Positions 11,725 to 21,544 of a stretch of DNA of 64,000 nucleotides are shown piece after piece. The stretch covers positions 280,523,693 to 280,587,692 of the forward strand of contig NC_090319.1 in the NCBI RefSeq assembly GCF_040869045.1, written 5' to 3'. Every line of letters begins with the position of its first letter. Position 1 is the first letter of the stretch. The notes below the pieces were generated by a model. That model made no database searches. It was not told where the DNA came from and saw nothing but the letters and a program-made list of their open reading frames with translations. Source of the stretch: Eurosta solidaginis. Lineage: Eukaryota > Arthropoda > Insecta > Diptera > Tephritidae. The position numbers and the translations under genes were made by a program.

Positions 11725-12338
11725 AGTTCCGTGAAATTCTGAGCTTAGGGGGTATTACGTCACGCAGTTGTAATGAGGGATTTTCTATGAATTTTCTTAT
11801 TACTTTCATACGCCCTAACATATTTCCTTGCTTCAACTCAGAAATTCTTGCGCCTAGTATTGCCTCTTTCTCTATCAGAATAGGGAAGGGAGGTATTTCA
11901 TCAAAAGCACTAAGTGCATTAGCAGGGCGGTTCTCATCGCACCCGTTATGCCAACGCAAACTAGTCGATGCAGTTTTCTTAGTTTCGTTATTGCCGTTCT
12001 TTGCGTGGCCTTCTGCCACCACACTAGGGAAGCATAGGTTACTATTGGCCTTACAACAGTATTAAATGTCCAATATACCATTTCACGACATGGGGGATAT
12101 ATGTTTTGCCGTAGAGACGAGTACAGGTGAAGAAAGCTGTTTTTTCCTTGTTTAGGATAGCATCCAAATGAGCATTCCACGTGAGGGTTATATCCAGTGT
12201 GACCCCCAGATATTTAGCCTCCATTGAGAATTGTATTTTTGTAACACCAAGGGATGGTTCTGGGATGGATGCTTTCCTCCCGGTGGAAGGCACTATAACA
12301 GTTTTGTTAGCATTGATAGACAATCCTTTTGTATCGCG

Positions 12339-12605
12339 TCACCTCTCCATGATGCAAAGGGCTTGTTGCAAGCGATGTGATATTGTATCCTTGTGCATTC
12401 CTGTCATGCCAATAACTGGGTCATCTGCATATCCTTGTGTGTCAAATCCCTTGGTTTTCATTAACTGAACGTGGTCATATATTACCAGGGTCCACAGGAG
12501 AGGAGAGAGCACACCTCCTTGTGGGCTTCCTCTTATGGCCGTAATTGATTCAGTTGTCCCTCGCAGTTCCAAATGGATTTTTCTACTCTTCAACATGGAC
12601 AGCAA
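12339..12605 (-). pseudogene. Reverse transcriptase palm fragment (GYADD)
   Basis: About 88 codons with SPQGGVLSPLLWTLVIYD and the active-site GYADDPVIG. The two catalytic aspartates are kept, but the domain is cut off from the fingers and thumb by frameshifts on both sides, with continuing homology at 12838-12617 and 12323 onward. Confidence 0.75.
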
Positions 12606-12899
12606 CCATCGAATTATTATAGGCTTATGTCCTTGTCAATCATAGCTTGTTCGATAGCTTGATGTGTTGTGTTATCGAAAGGCCCTGATATATCAATAAA
12701 ATCGCAGAGAGCTTTATTTTCAGACTCTAGAGCCTTTTCAATTTTTACCGTGAGACTATTAGTAGCCATCTCCGTGGATTTCCCTGACTGGTAGGCGAAC
12801 TGATTCCTTGCCCTAGCTGCCTGCGTAGTAAAACACAAAACTCTTTAGTAGTGTTCACGAGCTGTGCGTGTTTTCGTGCATAAGTATATATATGTAATA

Positions 12900-13365
12900 C
12901 ATATTATTTATTTATTTATTTATTTACTTGTATGTCTAATATACAGCAGACACTTAAGAATATAGTAAAACTAATGTAAATTAAGTATTACTTAAAAAAT
13001 TTGTTTTTAATTTGAACAGTTAAACCGATTTGGTATACGTTAAATCTAAATACAGAAAATTTGAGAAGTTGTAATTAGACATAGTTATATTCAAGGGTGC
13101 GTTAGCGACGTAGACTGTTCTGTTAATTCCAACACGAAAAACAACAAAATTCCGTAAATTTCTGCACGGCACATTAAAGTTAACTAGCTGAATTAAGGAA
13201 GGACAATCTATTCTGCCAGAGACAAGATCAATAATAAATGTAACCGATAAAAGCCTTCTCCTATAAGGATAACCTTACCAAACTAACTAATCGACGACGA
13301 GTAACGTACGACGGAATCGGTTCAGTAAAGCTATGTATATAATATCGTGACAGACACAATACACA
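12900..13365 (-). mobile_element. CR1/Jockey-type non-LTR 3' fragment
   Basis: The minus strand from about 13290 to 13040 translates to RRRLLSVTFIIDLVSGRIDC followed by a LIQLVNFNVPCRNLRN segment. This aligns with the equivalent part of the fragment at 9906-10475 (ESRRVISSIIFIYDIVNGIIDC, LLALLNFHVPPCNLRQ). It has no start codon. A TAAATAAATAAATA tail is seen as TTTATTTATTTATTTA at 12907-12925. It is a 5'-truncated insertion. Confidence 0.75.
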
Positions 13366-14440
13366 ACAAGTAAGGAAGGCTAAGTTCGAGTTTAACCGAA
13401 CATTACATACTCAGCTGAGAGCTTTGGAGACAAAATAAGGGAAAATCACCATTTAGCAAAATGAAACTAGGGTAACCCTGGACATGTGTATCAAACGAAA
13501 GGTATTAATGATTATTTAAAATGTAGTGGGCCTTAGTTCTATAGCTGGATGCCTTTTCGAGATATCGCAATAAGGGTGGACCAGGAGTGACTCTAGAATG
13601 TGTTTGTACGATATGGGTATCGAATTAAAAGTATTAATGAGGGTTTTAAAAGAGAGTAGCCCTTAGTTGTATATGTGAATGCGTTTTCGAGATATCGACC
13701 AAAATGTGGACCAGGGTGACCCAGAACATCTTCTGTCGGGTACCGCTAATTTATTTATATATGCCATACCTCGAACAGTATTCCTGCCAAAATTCCAAGG
13801 GCTTTTGATTTCGCCCTGCAGAACTTTTGTCATTTTCTTCTACTTAATATGGTAGGTGTCACACCCATTTTACAAAGTTTTTTCTAAACTTATATTTTGC
13901 GTCAATAAACCAATCCAATTACCATGTTTCATCTCTTTTTTCATATTTGGTACAGAATTATGGCATTTTTTTCATTTTTCGTAACTTTCGATATCGAAAA
14001 AGTGGGAGTGGTCATAGTCGGATTTCAGCCATATTTTATACCAAGATAAAGTGACTTCAGATAAGTACGTGAACTAAGCTTAGTTAAGGTATATCGTTTT
14101 TTGCGCAAGTTATCGTGTTAACGGCCGAGCGGAAAGACAGACGGTCGACTGTGTATAAAAAATGGGCGTGGCTTCAACTGATTTCGCCCATTTTCACAGA
14201 AAACAGTTATCGTCATAGAATCTATGTCCCTACCAAATTTCACAAGGATTGGTAAATTAAATGAATGAAAGGCGAATTAAATGAAAAAGGGCGGAGTTAC
14301 GCCCATTTTGAAATTTTCTTTTATCTTTGTATTTTGTTGCACCATATCATTACTGGAGTCGAATATTGACACAATTTACTTTTATACTGTAAAGATATTA
14401 AATTTTTTGTTAAAATTTTACTTAACAAAAATTTTTTTTT
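13366..14440 (-). mobile_element. Family 1 Helentron-like element, copy C, 5'-truncated
   Basis: It opens on the plus strand with CAAGTAAGGAAGG and the inverted 3' hairpin (TTCGAGTTTAACCGAA), then ATACTCAGCTGAG. Two satellite units follow (about 13490-13740), then the unique internal blocks. It ends abruptly at about 14440, where a non-LTR element begins. The 5' sub-terminal motif and (GTCC)n core are missing. Confidence 0.8.
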
Positions 14441-15668
14441 TTTCAGACTGTCAATGCTTAGCATTACGGGAGCCCAGCAAACAACCCCGACGGCTGCGCT
14501 ATATGGCATCCTGCATATTTCACCTGTAGACCTGGTAGCAAAAAACATAGCGTTAACAATTGCAACCAGCCGGGGTAGCTTGAGCGCCGACCATACGGCC
14601 ATAGTAGTGTAGCGTCATCAATTACAGGACGAACATACTATCTGATTCCCAATATGCGTTTCGAGCAATATCTTAAGGCCAAAATAGAAGTGGAATGTTG
14701 GGGGAAGGGTGCTCAAATTGCGGACGAGGTGCCACATGCATAAAGAGTTGGCTCCAAAGTAGTGGAAGGAGTATGGTCTGTGGTATACTGTGTATACAGA
14801 TCCTACAAGCTGGAAGATTACTGTAGCGTTTTCCAAGCGGAAATATTAGCCGTAACCATAGCGTGAGAAACAATAGAATAGTATAGCTTAAACTGAGACC
14901 ATGTTAAATATTATTTTGACAGCCAATTAATGCAATAATCGTGAATAGCATATCACCTAAAATGTGGTTAGAGTGTAAGCAATCTCTGGAAAGAATCGGG
15001 ACAGGGAGAAGCATATATCTATATTGGGTCCCAGTGCATATGGGATTAGATGGGAATGAAAAAGCAGTTGAACTAGCTAAAAAGGGCGCATCTCTTGAAA
15101 CTTGCCCCGTAGACGACCCAATTAGATTGGGCGACATTGAGAGAAGGCGAGAGATGCACATGATCGACAAAGTGGTAAAACGCGTGGGTTCAAGCGCGGG
15201 GCTGTAAGGTGTCGAAAATTATTTGTAGGTCTTACAACTTTAGACTAACAAAGTTGCTTCTATCATTAAAAAGAGAGGGCTGTATACTCATAACGGGTAT
15301 TCTGACTGGACGCTGCCTTCTGGCGGCACATGCCTTTAAAATAGGCTTGGTTAATAATAGCATATGTAGGAAGTGCGGGTTAGAGGAGGAAACGATTGAG
15401 CACGTTTTTTGCTCGTGCCCCTCGCTTGCCAGGCTAAGACTCCAGCTATTAGGGGTAATACAGCCGTCAGATCTAGAAGCAGCAAGTGGCTTAAATCCTA
15501 AGAAACTTCTAGTATTTGCCAAGAGGACGGAGGTATTTCATAACATAAGTCCTGGTTTTTGTTAGGGTTTTTCAGTTTGGTCGTTAAGACAAACTTCTGC
15601 TAATAATACGGACTCATTCAGTCTATGTGAGGTCCTCATGGACCGGCCAGTTCAACCTAACCTAACTC
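14441..15668 (+). mobile_element. RNase H-bearing non-LTR element with CCTAA-repeat 3' end, copy 1
   Basis: The 5' end is truncated within the RT-RNase H linker (TTPTAALYGILHISPVDLV read from about 14482). RNase H C-terminal sequence (YWVPVHMGLDGNEKAVELAK, 14941-15207) follows, then a Cys/His motif CRKCGLEEETIEHVFCSC (15209-15565) in a shifted frame. The 3' UTR has 'ttggtcgttaagacaaac' and ends GGCCAGTTCAACCTAACCTAAC. Related copies with the same ending lie at 31319, 38090 and 55456, all on the plus strand. Stops and frame changes make it inactive. Confidence 0.8.
14941..15565 (+). pseudogene. RNase H tail and Cys/His motif of the CCTAA-tailed non-LTR element
   Basis: Two adjacent frames. 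14941-15207 carries the last RNase H motif WVPVHMGLDGNEKAVELAKK, with Asn and Glu in place of the typical ADELA aspartate. 15209-15565 carries the conserved GRCLLAAHAFKIGL...CRKCGL..ETIEHVFCSCPSLARLRL block, the usual C-terminus of such polyproteins. A stop at 15205-15207 divides them. Confidence 0.7.
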
Positions 15669-15744
15669 TGACCTATATCGATAAGAGATGCACTAAAGCA
15701 CAACATTAGAGTTCTAAAGTAAAATCACAATATTTCTCTAAAGT

Positions 15745-15975
15745 TAGATACTGTGTTCGCTGGGATGGTGGTAGCGTACTCCGCCAAACACACGGAAGGT
15801 TTTGCGTTAAAGCTCCGCGTAAGGCAACATCTGCAACTAAGAAAAACGTTGTTTCAATTAGAAAACAAATTATTCTAAGCGTGGTCGCCCCTTGGCAGTA
15901 ATTTTGCTCAACGTAAATTGGAAACGACATTTGGACTTACATCTCCTCGGAGGTAAATTGCGCCAATTTTTTTTA
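15745..15975 (+). mobile_element. tRNA-derived SINE, diverged and internally deleted
   Basis: GGTGGTAGCGTACTCCGCC near 15768 matches the tRNA-like A-box region. TTCTAAGCGTGGTCGCCCCTTGGC and the terminal CTCCTCGGAGGT..GCGCCA followed by T's match the body and end of the family. The B box and the central ~100 bp are missing or unrecognisable. Confidence 0.7.
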
Positions 15976-16261
15976 ACAGCCGCTCCGATTTCTGAGGGTT
16001 TTCCAAACAGCTTGATCAGTGCGACATCCAGCGACATCTTTAAAATCATATTTTGATAAAATATTAGCTCTTTAAAGCCCTGGAAAACTTCCTTAACCTA
16101 AAATATGGGATAACTTCATCATATAGAAAATGTAACAACTTTTGAAACGGAAAATATAATCTCAAACCTGTGAATAAATTCGCCAGCGCAAAAAATTATA
16201 TATTATGGGTATGGGAGAAAACCAAAACCGATTACGGTTGGCTATGGTATTGTTATGACTA
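15976..16261. other. Unassigned spacer
   Basis: No coding, repeat or RNA signature that I can support. Confidence 0.4.
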
Positions 16262-16445
16262 AGGCCCAGTTTTGCCGTACAAGTTTAACTTAGTTTGTCA
16301 GTTAAACTACGCTTAAATTTATTCTGCAATTTTTCAGTCTACTTTAACTGAAATTTAAACTAAGCTTAAGCGGCCGATCTGCCAGGGTTAAACTTTAGTT
16401 ACCCTATCATTTTAATTGCGTCCGTTCGAATTGGCGTCGAATATA

Positions 16446-17142
16446 CCCAACAAGCATTTGGGCTTGAGTACCATTAGAGCTCATGTTGATAAATAGGCAT
16501 ACTTCTAAAATCTCAAGAGTTGTTTCGAAACAGTGGCTCGACTCGAGAATCATAGCGTACTCAGCAAAGGACGGAACTTTTTATAGAGCAAAATATGCTA
16601 TTACTTATGTTGAAAAAATGTAATTAACAACTTGTGGTTCTCTAACTGGACTCAAATGTAAGTTTCAGTGATGTTGATGTAGGGTCTTCGGTGTAGTAAG
16701 CGGAGCACGCTACCATTGCACTACGGCGGCCGCCTATATAATTTATTCTTGATTAATTACGCTTCATTACTGCCAGATGTTTAATTATCACAATAAACAG
16801 CCGTTGATTTTGGTGGTACCATCTTGGAGATTTTTTCAACTCAGCCTCGATATATAATGTAAGATATCAACTGGAGAAATGCGTTTAAGATTCATTTGAG
16901 AACTGTACATTTCTCAAAATCTCTCGAAATAAGGATAATAATTGGAAAATATTAATGACGTTGGAGATCAACTGAAAACTCTTAATTTTACAAAATTTCT
17001 AAAAGGTTGGATAATGACTGGAGAATGGAGTTGGATATCAACTCGAGAACTATGTGGTTTAAGAATAATTAAATAATGATGTTGGATATCACTTCCGGAA
17101 CTACATATAGATCGCCAGAGACATTTTCCCATGCTTGTTGGG
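16446..17142. mobile_element. Inner TIR element with TA target duplication
   Basis: CCCAACAAGCAT at 16446-16457 is exactly inverted as ATGCTTGTTGGG at 17131-17142. TA flanks both sides (16444-16445 and 17143-17144), as for Tc1/mariner-type or related MITEs. The 697-bp interior is non-coding, with repeated 'ttggatatcaactcgag'-like segments and a captured SINE head at 16678. It splits the outer element. Confidence 0.7.
16678..16735 (-). mobile_element. SINE head fragment (tRNA-like A-box part)
   Basis: Read on the minus strand, GGCGGCCGCCGTAGTGCAAT is followed by GGTAGCGTGCTCCGC, the first ~55 bp of the tRNA-derived SINE family. The B box and body are absent. It lies within the inner TIR element. 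Confidence 0.7.
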
Positions 17143-17365
17143 TAAGCCAAATCCAGCTATTGCCGTATTTACAAATTAGCTAGATAATAAAAAAACCAAT
17201 GTTGAAGCAAAAAAAGCATACCCAAAAGGCGGCCTTAAACTGTGACTGAAAAACTGCTCAGTAGTTCAACTGGAGTTTAAATTTGACTAGAGTTTAAGCA
17301 AGCTTAGTTTAAGCTTAGTTTAAGCTTAGTTTAAGCGCTTAACCAACCACTGATAAACCGGGTCT

Positions 17366-17569
17366 AAATCGTAATTCTATGACTTCAATAACCAGTTACG
17401 TTGTTTTACACGGTGTCTGCCAGAATCTCAAAGTAGTTGTTCCACAATTTTCTTTTTTTCTCATGATCTATTCATAACGAGGGAACTTTACAGTCGTGAT
17501 CAAAATTTGGTCTCACAATTTAAGGAATACATACATACTTACCACTATCATTGCATACAATCAAAAAGA
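17366..17569. other. Spacer downstream of the protease-homologue gene
   Basis: No recognisable gene or repeat. Together with 18472-18683 it is one of the few stretches with no clear mobile-element signature. Confidence 0.4.
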
Positions 17570-17599
17570 TTTATTGGCTTACAATTATAACAATTTATT
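17570..17599 (-). terminator. Polyadenylation signals of the protease-homologue gene
   Basis: Two AATAAA hexamers on the minus strand, at 17599-17594 and 17575-17570, lie 54 and 78 bp past the stop codon. A T-rich stretch follows. Either could direct 3' processing. Confidence 0.6.
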
Positions 17600-17652
17600 T
17601 GTACGTGATATATAAAAAATATAAAAGTGGAATGTCACCATATCACCATAAC

Positions 17653-18471
17653 TTAACGTGGAACCAAACCCTTATACCAATCACCACGATGCCCATATAT
17701 ATAGTGGTTTAAAAAGCTTAAAACAACTTTATTTGTTACATCTATAAATAAATTCGGAAGTTCGATTGAATCAAAACTACGCAGTGCCATTGCACAAAGT
17801 TTTCCATCCACAATTCCCCCTACTCCAGCATCTCCAGAACCCAAATTAATTTCACTAGATTCAGCACAAAGCATTGATTCGTATACAATAACCCGACACC
17901 CTGATATTTTAGGCATAACTTTCTGACATTGATCCTTATCTATTATGTTCATTTTAGTAGTTTTGATAATATTATTAGGCCTTACTTCATTTAAAGCTAT
18001 CGCACCCCATCCACTAACATCAAATGACATGTGCGGTACTAGTGGGAAATCGCAAAGTTGTATTGGTTGCACTGATGGATTGTAATTAAAATCTGCTTTC
18101 AGTTCAACCAAACCTATATTCATATCCATAGCTTGTGTTGCGTGCCTACCATAAGGATAAGGAATTAACTTCTTCGCTTTGATTTGTTGCCCTTCTCTTT
18201 TGCCATATAGATCTAAATCGGCGACACCAGCTAGAACCTCGATTTCACACGGATCCGCACGAAATATGACTTGCTTAGTTGTAAGCACCAATTTTTTAGT
18301 GACTATGGTACCAACGCACGTATACCTGCCTTTTTGAAATATTGATACCGACCACGGGCTCTCCTGTATTCTTATTTCTGTGCCACCTACAATGCGAAAT
18401 TTCGCATTGGTATAGGATAAACGGGAGCTTAGAACGGCAAGCATGATCACCAAAAAAATGTGCGAACTCAT
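17653..18471 (-). CDS. Secreted trypsin-fold serine protease homologue (catalytically dead)
   Basis: A 272-residue single-exon ORF with an ATG start. Residues 1-23 form a signal peptide (hydrophobic FLVIMLAVL) and IVGG at 27-30 is the zymogen activation site. Family landmarks present are PWSVSI (39-44), SGWGAI (153-158) and LCAESS (201-206). All three catalytic positions are changed: the TAAHC motif reads TTKQV (His to Gln67), the DIAL aspartate is Asn118 (MNIGL), and GDSGGP reads GDAGVG (Ser to Ala215). The Cys partner in TAAHC is also lost (Val68), while an extra Cys75 could pair with Cys52. Length, signal peptide and fold landmarks are normal for S1 proteins, so it is probably a secreted non-enzymatic regulator or binding protein (inference). 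The frame is open with poly(A) signals and a TATA-like box, so a gene is more likely than a pseudogene. Confidence 0.85.
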   Translation of the reverse strand: MSSHIFLVIMLAVLSSRLSYTNAKFRIVGGTEIRIQESPWSVSIFQKGRYTCVGTIVTKKLVLTTKQVIFRADPCEIEVLAGVADLDLYGKREGQQIKAKKLIPYPYGRHATQAMDMNIGLVELKADFNYNPSVQPIQLCDFPLVPHMSFDVSGWGAIALNEVRPNNIIKTTKMNIIDKDQCQKVMPKISGCRVIVYESMLCAESSEINLGSGDAGVGGIVDGKLCAMALRSFDSIELPNLFIDVTNKVVLSFLNHYIYGHRGDWYKGLVPR

Positions 18472-18496
18472 TTTAGTTTCAAAACTTTTACAGCAG

Positions 18497-18510
18497 TTTT
18501 TAAATATAAA
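18497..18510 (-). promoter_or_regulatory. TATA-like box upstream of the protease homologue
   Basis: TTTATATTTAAAAA on the minus strand ends about 26 bp before the ATG. If used, the transcript would start within a few bases of the start codon, giving a very short 5' UTR. Position only; no initiator motif confirmed. Confidence 0.35.
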
Positions 18511-18683
18511 CTAAGTTGAGATTAATTTTGTGGGCGCTGTTTATACCTAATTGAGTCAAGAGAATAAAAAATAAGCAAACATTTTTAGTCAAAAATTCAG
18601 GAATTTTAAATATCAACAATACATCTTAATTAAACTCAAGGCTATACAATAAAAAAACGTGTTTCTTTGCACTCGGACTATTA

Positions 18684-19057
18684 TAAATAAAATAAGTAAA
18701 TAAATGCTAGGCACAATAACCTCCGAAGAGATTTTAGGCCGAGCTTATCTTCAAATTTGCGTCGTGCATCTTTTAATTTTTTCTACAAATTAGCGCAACG
18801 ACACCTACATGTTTTTAAGCCGACCCCGAACGACATTTGCAAGGCAGATGAGTCTTCCCTGAGGAAATTTTCATGGCGGAGAAAACTCGGAGTGTATGCT
18901 AAACATTTCGGAAAGCCGACGCCGATTTGAAAAACTTGTTCTGATTGAAATAACTGTTTACTTCATTTTTGATGTTACTCTGTCCGGGAGTTGAACCCAG
19001 GGCCCTCGGGGTGGTAAGCGGAGAATGCTACCATAATATCACGGCGGCTGCCTCGAT
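18684..19057 (-). mobile_element. tRNA-derived SINE, near full length, diverged
   Basis: On the minus strand it starts GGCAGCCGCCGTGATATTATGG and has A-box TGGTAGCATTCTCCGCTTACC and B-box GGGTTCAACTCCCGG. The body follows and it ends with a TATTTATT-rich tail (plus strand AAATAAAATAAGTAAATAAATG). It is the oldest-looking long copy. The pol III boxes are still recognisable. Confidence 0.85.
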
Positions 19058-19193
19058 CAACTATAGCTTGTGTACATTTTTGGGTGGCAAAAATACAAAA
19101 CGCTTGTTAAGCGTTTATAATGACATTTCCACATAAATTTTCTGCTATAGGAGCCTAATCAGCCTATTTATTTAACTACTATAATGGAAAGTT

Positions 19194-20183
19194 ATTCTGG
19201 GTTCGATTCGAGCTCAAGGCCAGAACAATAATTTTTTTCTAATGATAATTATTGTTATTTTTTTAATTTTTCTAAATTTTAAAAATTGTATTTTGTTTTT
19301 GGAATAGTAAATAGAAAATTTTTCAGACAACCTGCCGTAGCTGCGTAGATAGATCCATTTCGAAGGGTGCTAAGCCTTCATCATCAGTACGCTTTAGGTA
19401 TGCTGCGCTAACCATTTATCTATACAGCGGTGGTTTGTTTGAGTGATAGATTGCTACTCCTATTCCTTTTTACCAACTATATTTATTCAGTGTTGCGCCA
19501 TCTGTTGCAAATCACTGATAATGCTGGATTTTTGTTTATTGTCAATTACTTTGTTTGTCATTCCCAAGTGCTCATGGTTTATTAACAATTGTTTTTGTTT
19601 TTATCGGCTTATTGATAAATGATTCAAGGTTCGATTCGAGCTCAAGACCAGAACAATAATTTTTTTCTAATGATAATTATTGTTATTTTTTAATTTTTCT
19701 AAATTTGAAAAATTGTATTTTGTTTTTGGAATAGTTAGTAGAAAATTTTTCAGACAACAACAAACAACAAATAAAAAAAAACAAAAACAGTTTTAATAAA
19801 CCATGAGCACTTGGGAATGACAAACAAAGTAATTGACAATAAACAAAAATCCAGCATTATCAGTGATTTGCAACAGATGGCGCAACACTGAATAAATATA
19901 GTTGGTAAGAAGGAATAGAAGTAGCAATCTATCACTCAAACAAACCACCGTTGTATAGCTAAATGGTTAGGGCAGCGTGCCTAAAATGTACTGATGATGA
20001 AGGCGCAGCTATGGCAGGTTGTCTGAAAAAATTTCTACTTACTATTTCAAAAACAAAATACAATTTTTCAAATTTAGAAAAATTAAAAAATAACAATAAT
20101 TATCATTAGAAAAAAATTATTGTTCTGGCCTTGAGCTCGAATCGAACCTTGAATCATTTATCAATAGGCCGATAAAAACAATT
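19194..20183. mobile_element. Tandem-plus-inverted SINE-like complex flanked by a 14-bp target duplication
   Basis: A ~420-bp unit occurs once forward (about 19194-19590), again as a partial forward copy (about 19590-19757), then as a full inverted copy (about 19790-20183). TATAATGGAAAGTT is present on both outer sides (19180-19193 and 20184-20197). This shows that the whole 990 bp inserted as one piece, or that rearrangement kept both flanks. The unit contains a tRNA A-box-like TAGCTAAATGGTTAG (plus strand, about 19957) and a B-box-like GAGCTCGAATCG (about 20137), about 170 bp apart. There is no coding capacity. RNA from this locus would fold into a near-perfect hairpin of several hundred bp. 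Confidence 0.75.
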
Positions 20184-20197
20184 TATAATGGAAAGTT

Positions 20198-20705
20198 TTA
20201 ATTAGTTAAACAAACAAATTCATATTAACGCATATACCAGCGAATTAAAATGAACGTGGTTTTGAAAAAACATTTTGCTATAATTTTTCAAAACAAAAAT
20301 TTCCTAGTAATTGTTTGTGTATATATATTTATATTTGCACAGTTGAATTTTGTTATCAAATTGATATGTTTCAGTTACGGTATTTTTAGTGAATAAATAC
20401 AGAGAAGTACAAAGGGAACACTTAGTTAGTTTTATCTGATTCCAAACTGCTAATAGGGTCTATTGTACACTGCCAAAAAACCAGAGCTGCGAGAAGTGCA
20501 CAAAATTCTAGGCAACAACATTGCTCGAACTTAAATTCTGACTTAATCAATATCTTTCATTAAGTGTTAATAAGGCGTTAATTTGTTGTGGATTTTAACG
20601 TCTATTTATCTTTCACATATTCGTAAAACTAGTCTAAACCGAGGCGCTGTCCGCACAATATGCCAATATATGATCTTGAAAAAAGTAACGAGACCGTCCA
20701 GAAAA
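20198..20705. other. Unassigned AT-rich spacer
   Basis: No supported gene or repeat. It forms the left flank of the Helitron. Confidence 0.4.
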
Positions 20706-20731
20706 TCTAATATATATTATAAATGGGAAAG

Positions 20732-20839
20732 TTTGGATGTTAAGATGTTTGGATGTTTGGATGTTTAGATGTTTGGATGTTTGGATGTTTGGATGTTTGG
20801 ATGTTTGGATGTTTGGATGTTTGGATGTTTGGATGTTTG
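20732..20839 (+). repeat. TTTGGATG octamer minisatellite near the Helitron 5' end
   Basis: About 13 units of 8 bp (TTTGGATG) with two early variants (TTAAGATG and TTTAGATG). It starts about 25 bp inside the Helitron 5' terminus. Confidence 0.95.
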
Positions 20840-21544
20840 TCCAGACGTTTGTCTTTGTGACTCAATAACGCAAGAACGGCTGGACCGATTTGGATGAAAT
20901 TTTGTACACATATAGCCAATAGTCTAGAAGGATCTACTAGCTATATATTTTTCAAAAGGGGCGTGGTCCCCGCCCCCTAGGAACAGTTATAATTTAATTA
21001 TTATATTTTTTCGTCTTTGCGACTGAATCACGCCAGAATGGCTACACGGATTTTGATGAAATTTGGGACACAGACAGAAGTCTACTAGCGAAATTTTTTT
21101 CGAACATGGAAAGAGGGGTGGGGGTCCCACGACCCTTCGAGAAATTATTTTTCATAATTTTTACACATTATAACTTTACGTATACTGGCCTTCACCAATA
21201 TCACAGACTCAAGGGGTCAAATAAGTTGAGGGCTTACAAAGTAAGCAGTGACACCCTCCGCCCGCCCCCCTTTATCACCCCCTCTGGTGTAAAATCCATA
21301 AATTGTTATAACTCAATCTAAATTTTCTCCTAAATCAATAGTTTTTGGTATCTGGTACATACAGAACGAGATCTAGACAATTTTGGAGGAACGATCAGTG
21401 GTCCTCTCCTCTACTCCCGCCATCCGCCCTCCCTCAATTGTTATTATTAGCACGCTTTTATTAGCTTTACCTGTATGTTTCTATCTAACTTTTTATTCGC
21501 TCCAATACGCCTGCTGCCTTATTAACATGGTTTTATAATTAGCT

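Larger units (their letters stand above)
10690..12840 (-). mobile_element. RNase H-bearing non-LTR retrotransposon, 5'-truncated and frameshifted
   Basis: In minus-strand order: an RT finger/palm fragment (12838-12617, QFAYQSGKSTEMA and FIDISGPFDNT), the RT core with GSPQGGVLSPLLW and the catalytic GYADD (12605-12339), the thumb region with YLGVTLD (12323-11875), a ribonuclease H domain (11724-11179) and a terminal Cys/His motif ICRFCELDDETPVHILC (11182-10934). At least four frame breaks separate these blocks. The RT-RNase H order and the SPQGGVLSPLLW motif fit the I/LOA/R1 side of non-LTR elements. The 3' UTR runs to about 10690 with no clear tail. Confidence 0.8.
16262..17365. mobile_element. 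Outer TIR element (MITE/foldback-like), interrupted by an inner element
   Basis: The left end AGGCCCAGTTTTGCCG (about 16262-16277) and the right end, read inversely as AGACCCGGTTTATCAG (to 17365), are imperfect terminal inverted repeats. Both are followed inward by a long stretch rich in AGTTTAA/AAGCTTAGTTTA motifs. The right arm holds three perfect AAGCTTAGTTT repeats at 17300-17333. There is no transposase. The long imperfect inverted arms suggest a foldback-type non-autonomous DNA element. Confidence 0.6.

Noticed and set aside
15646..15665. An interstitial telomere (TTAGG) tract
   Set aside because: Only about three units and always at the end of the same LINE 3' UTR, so it is the element's tail.
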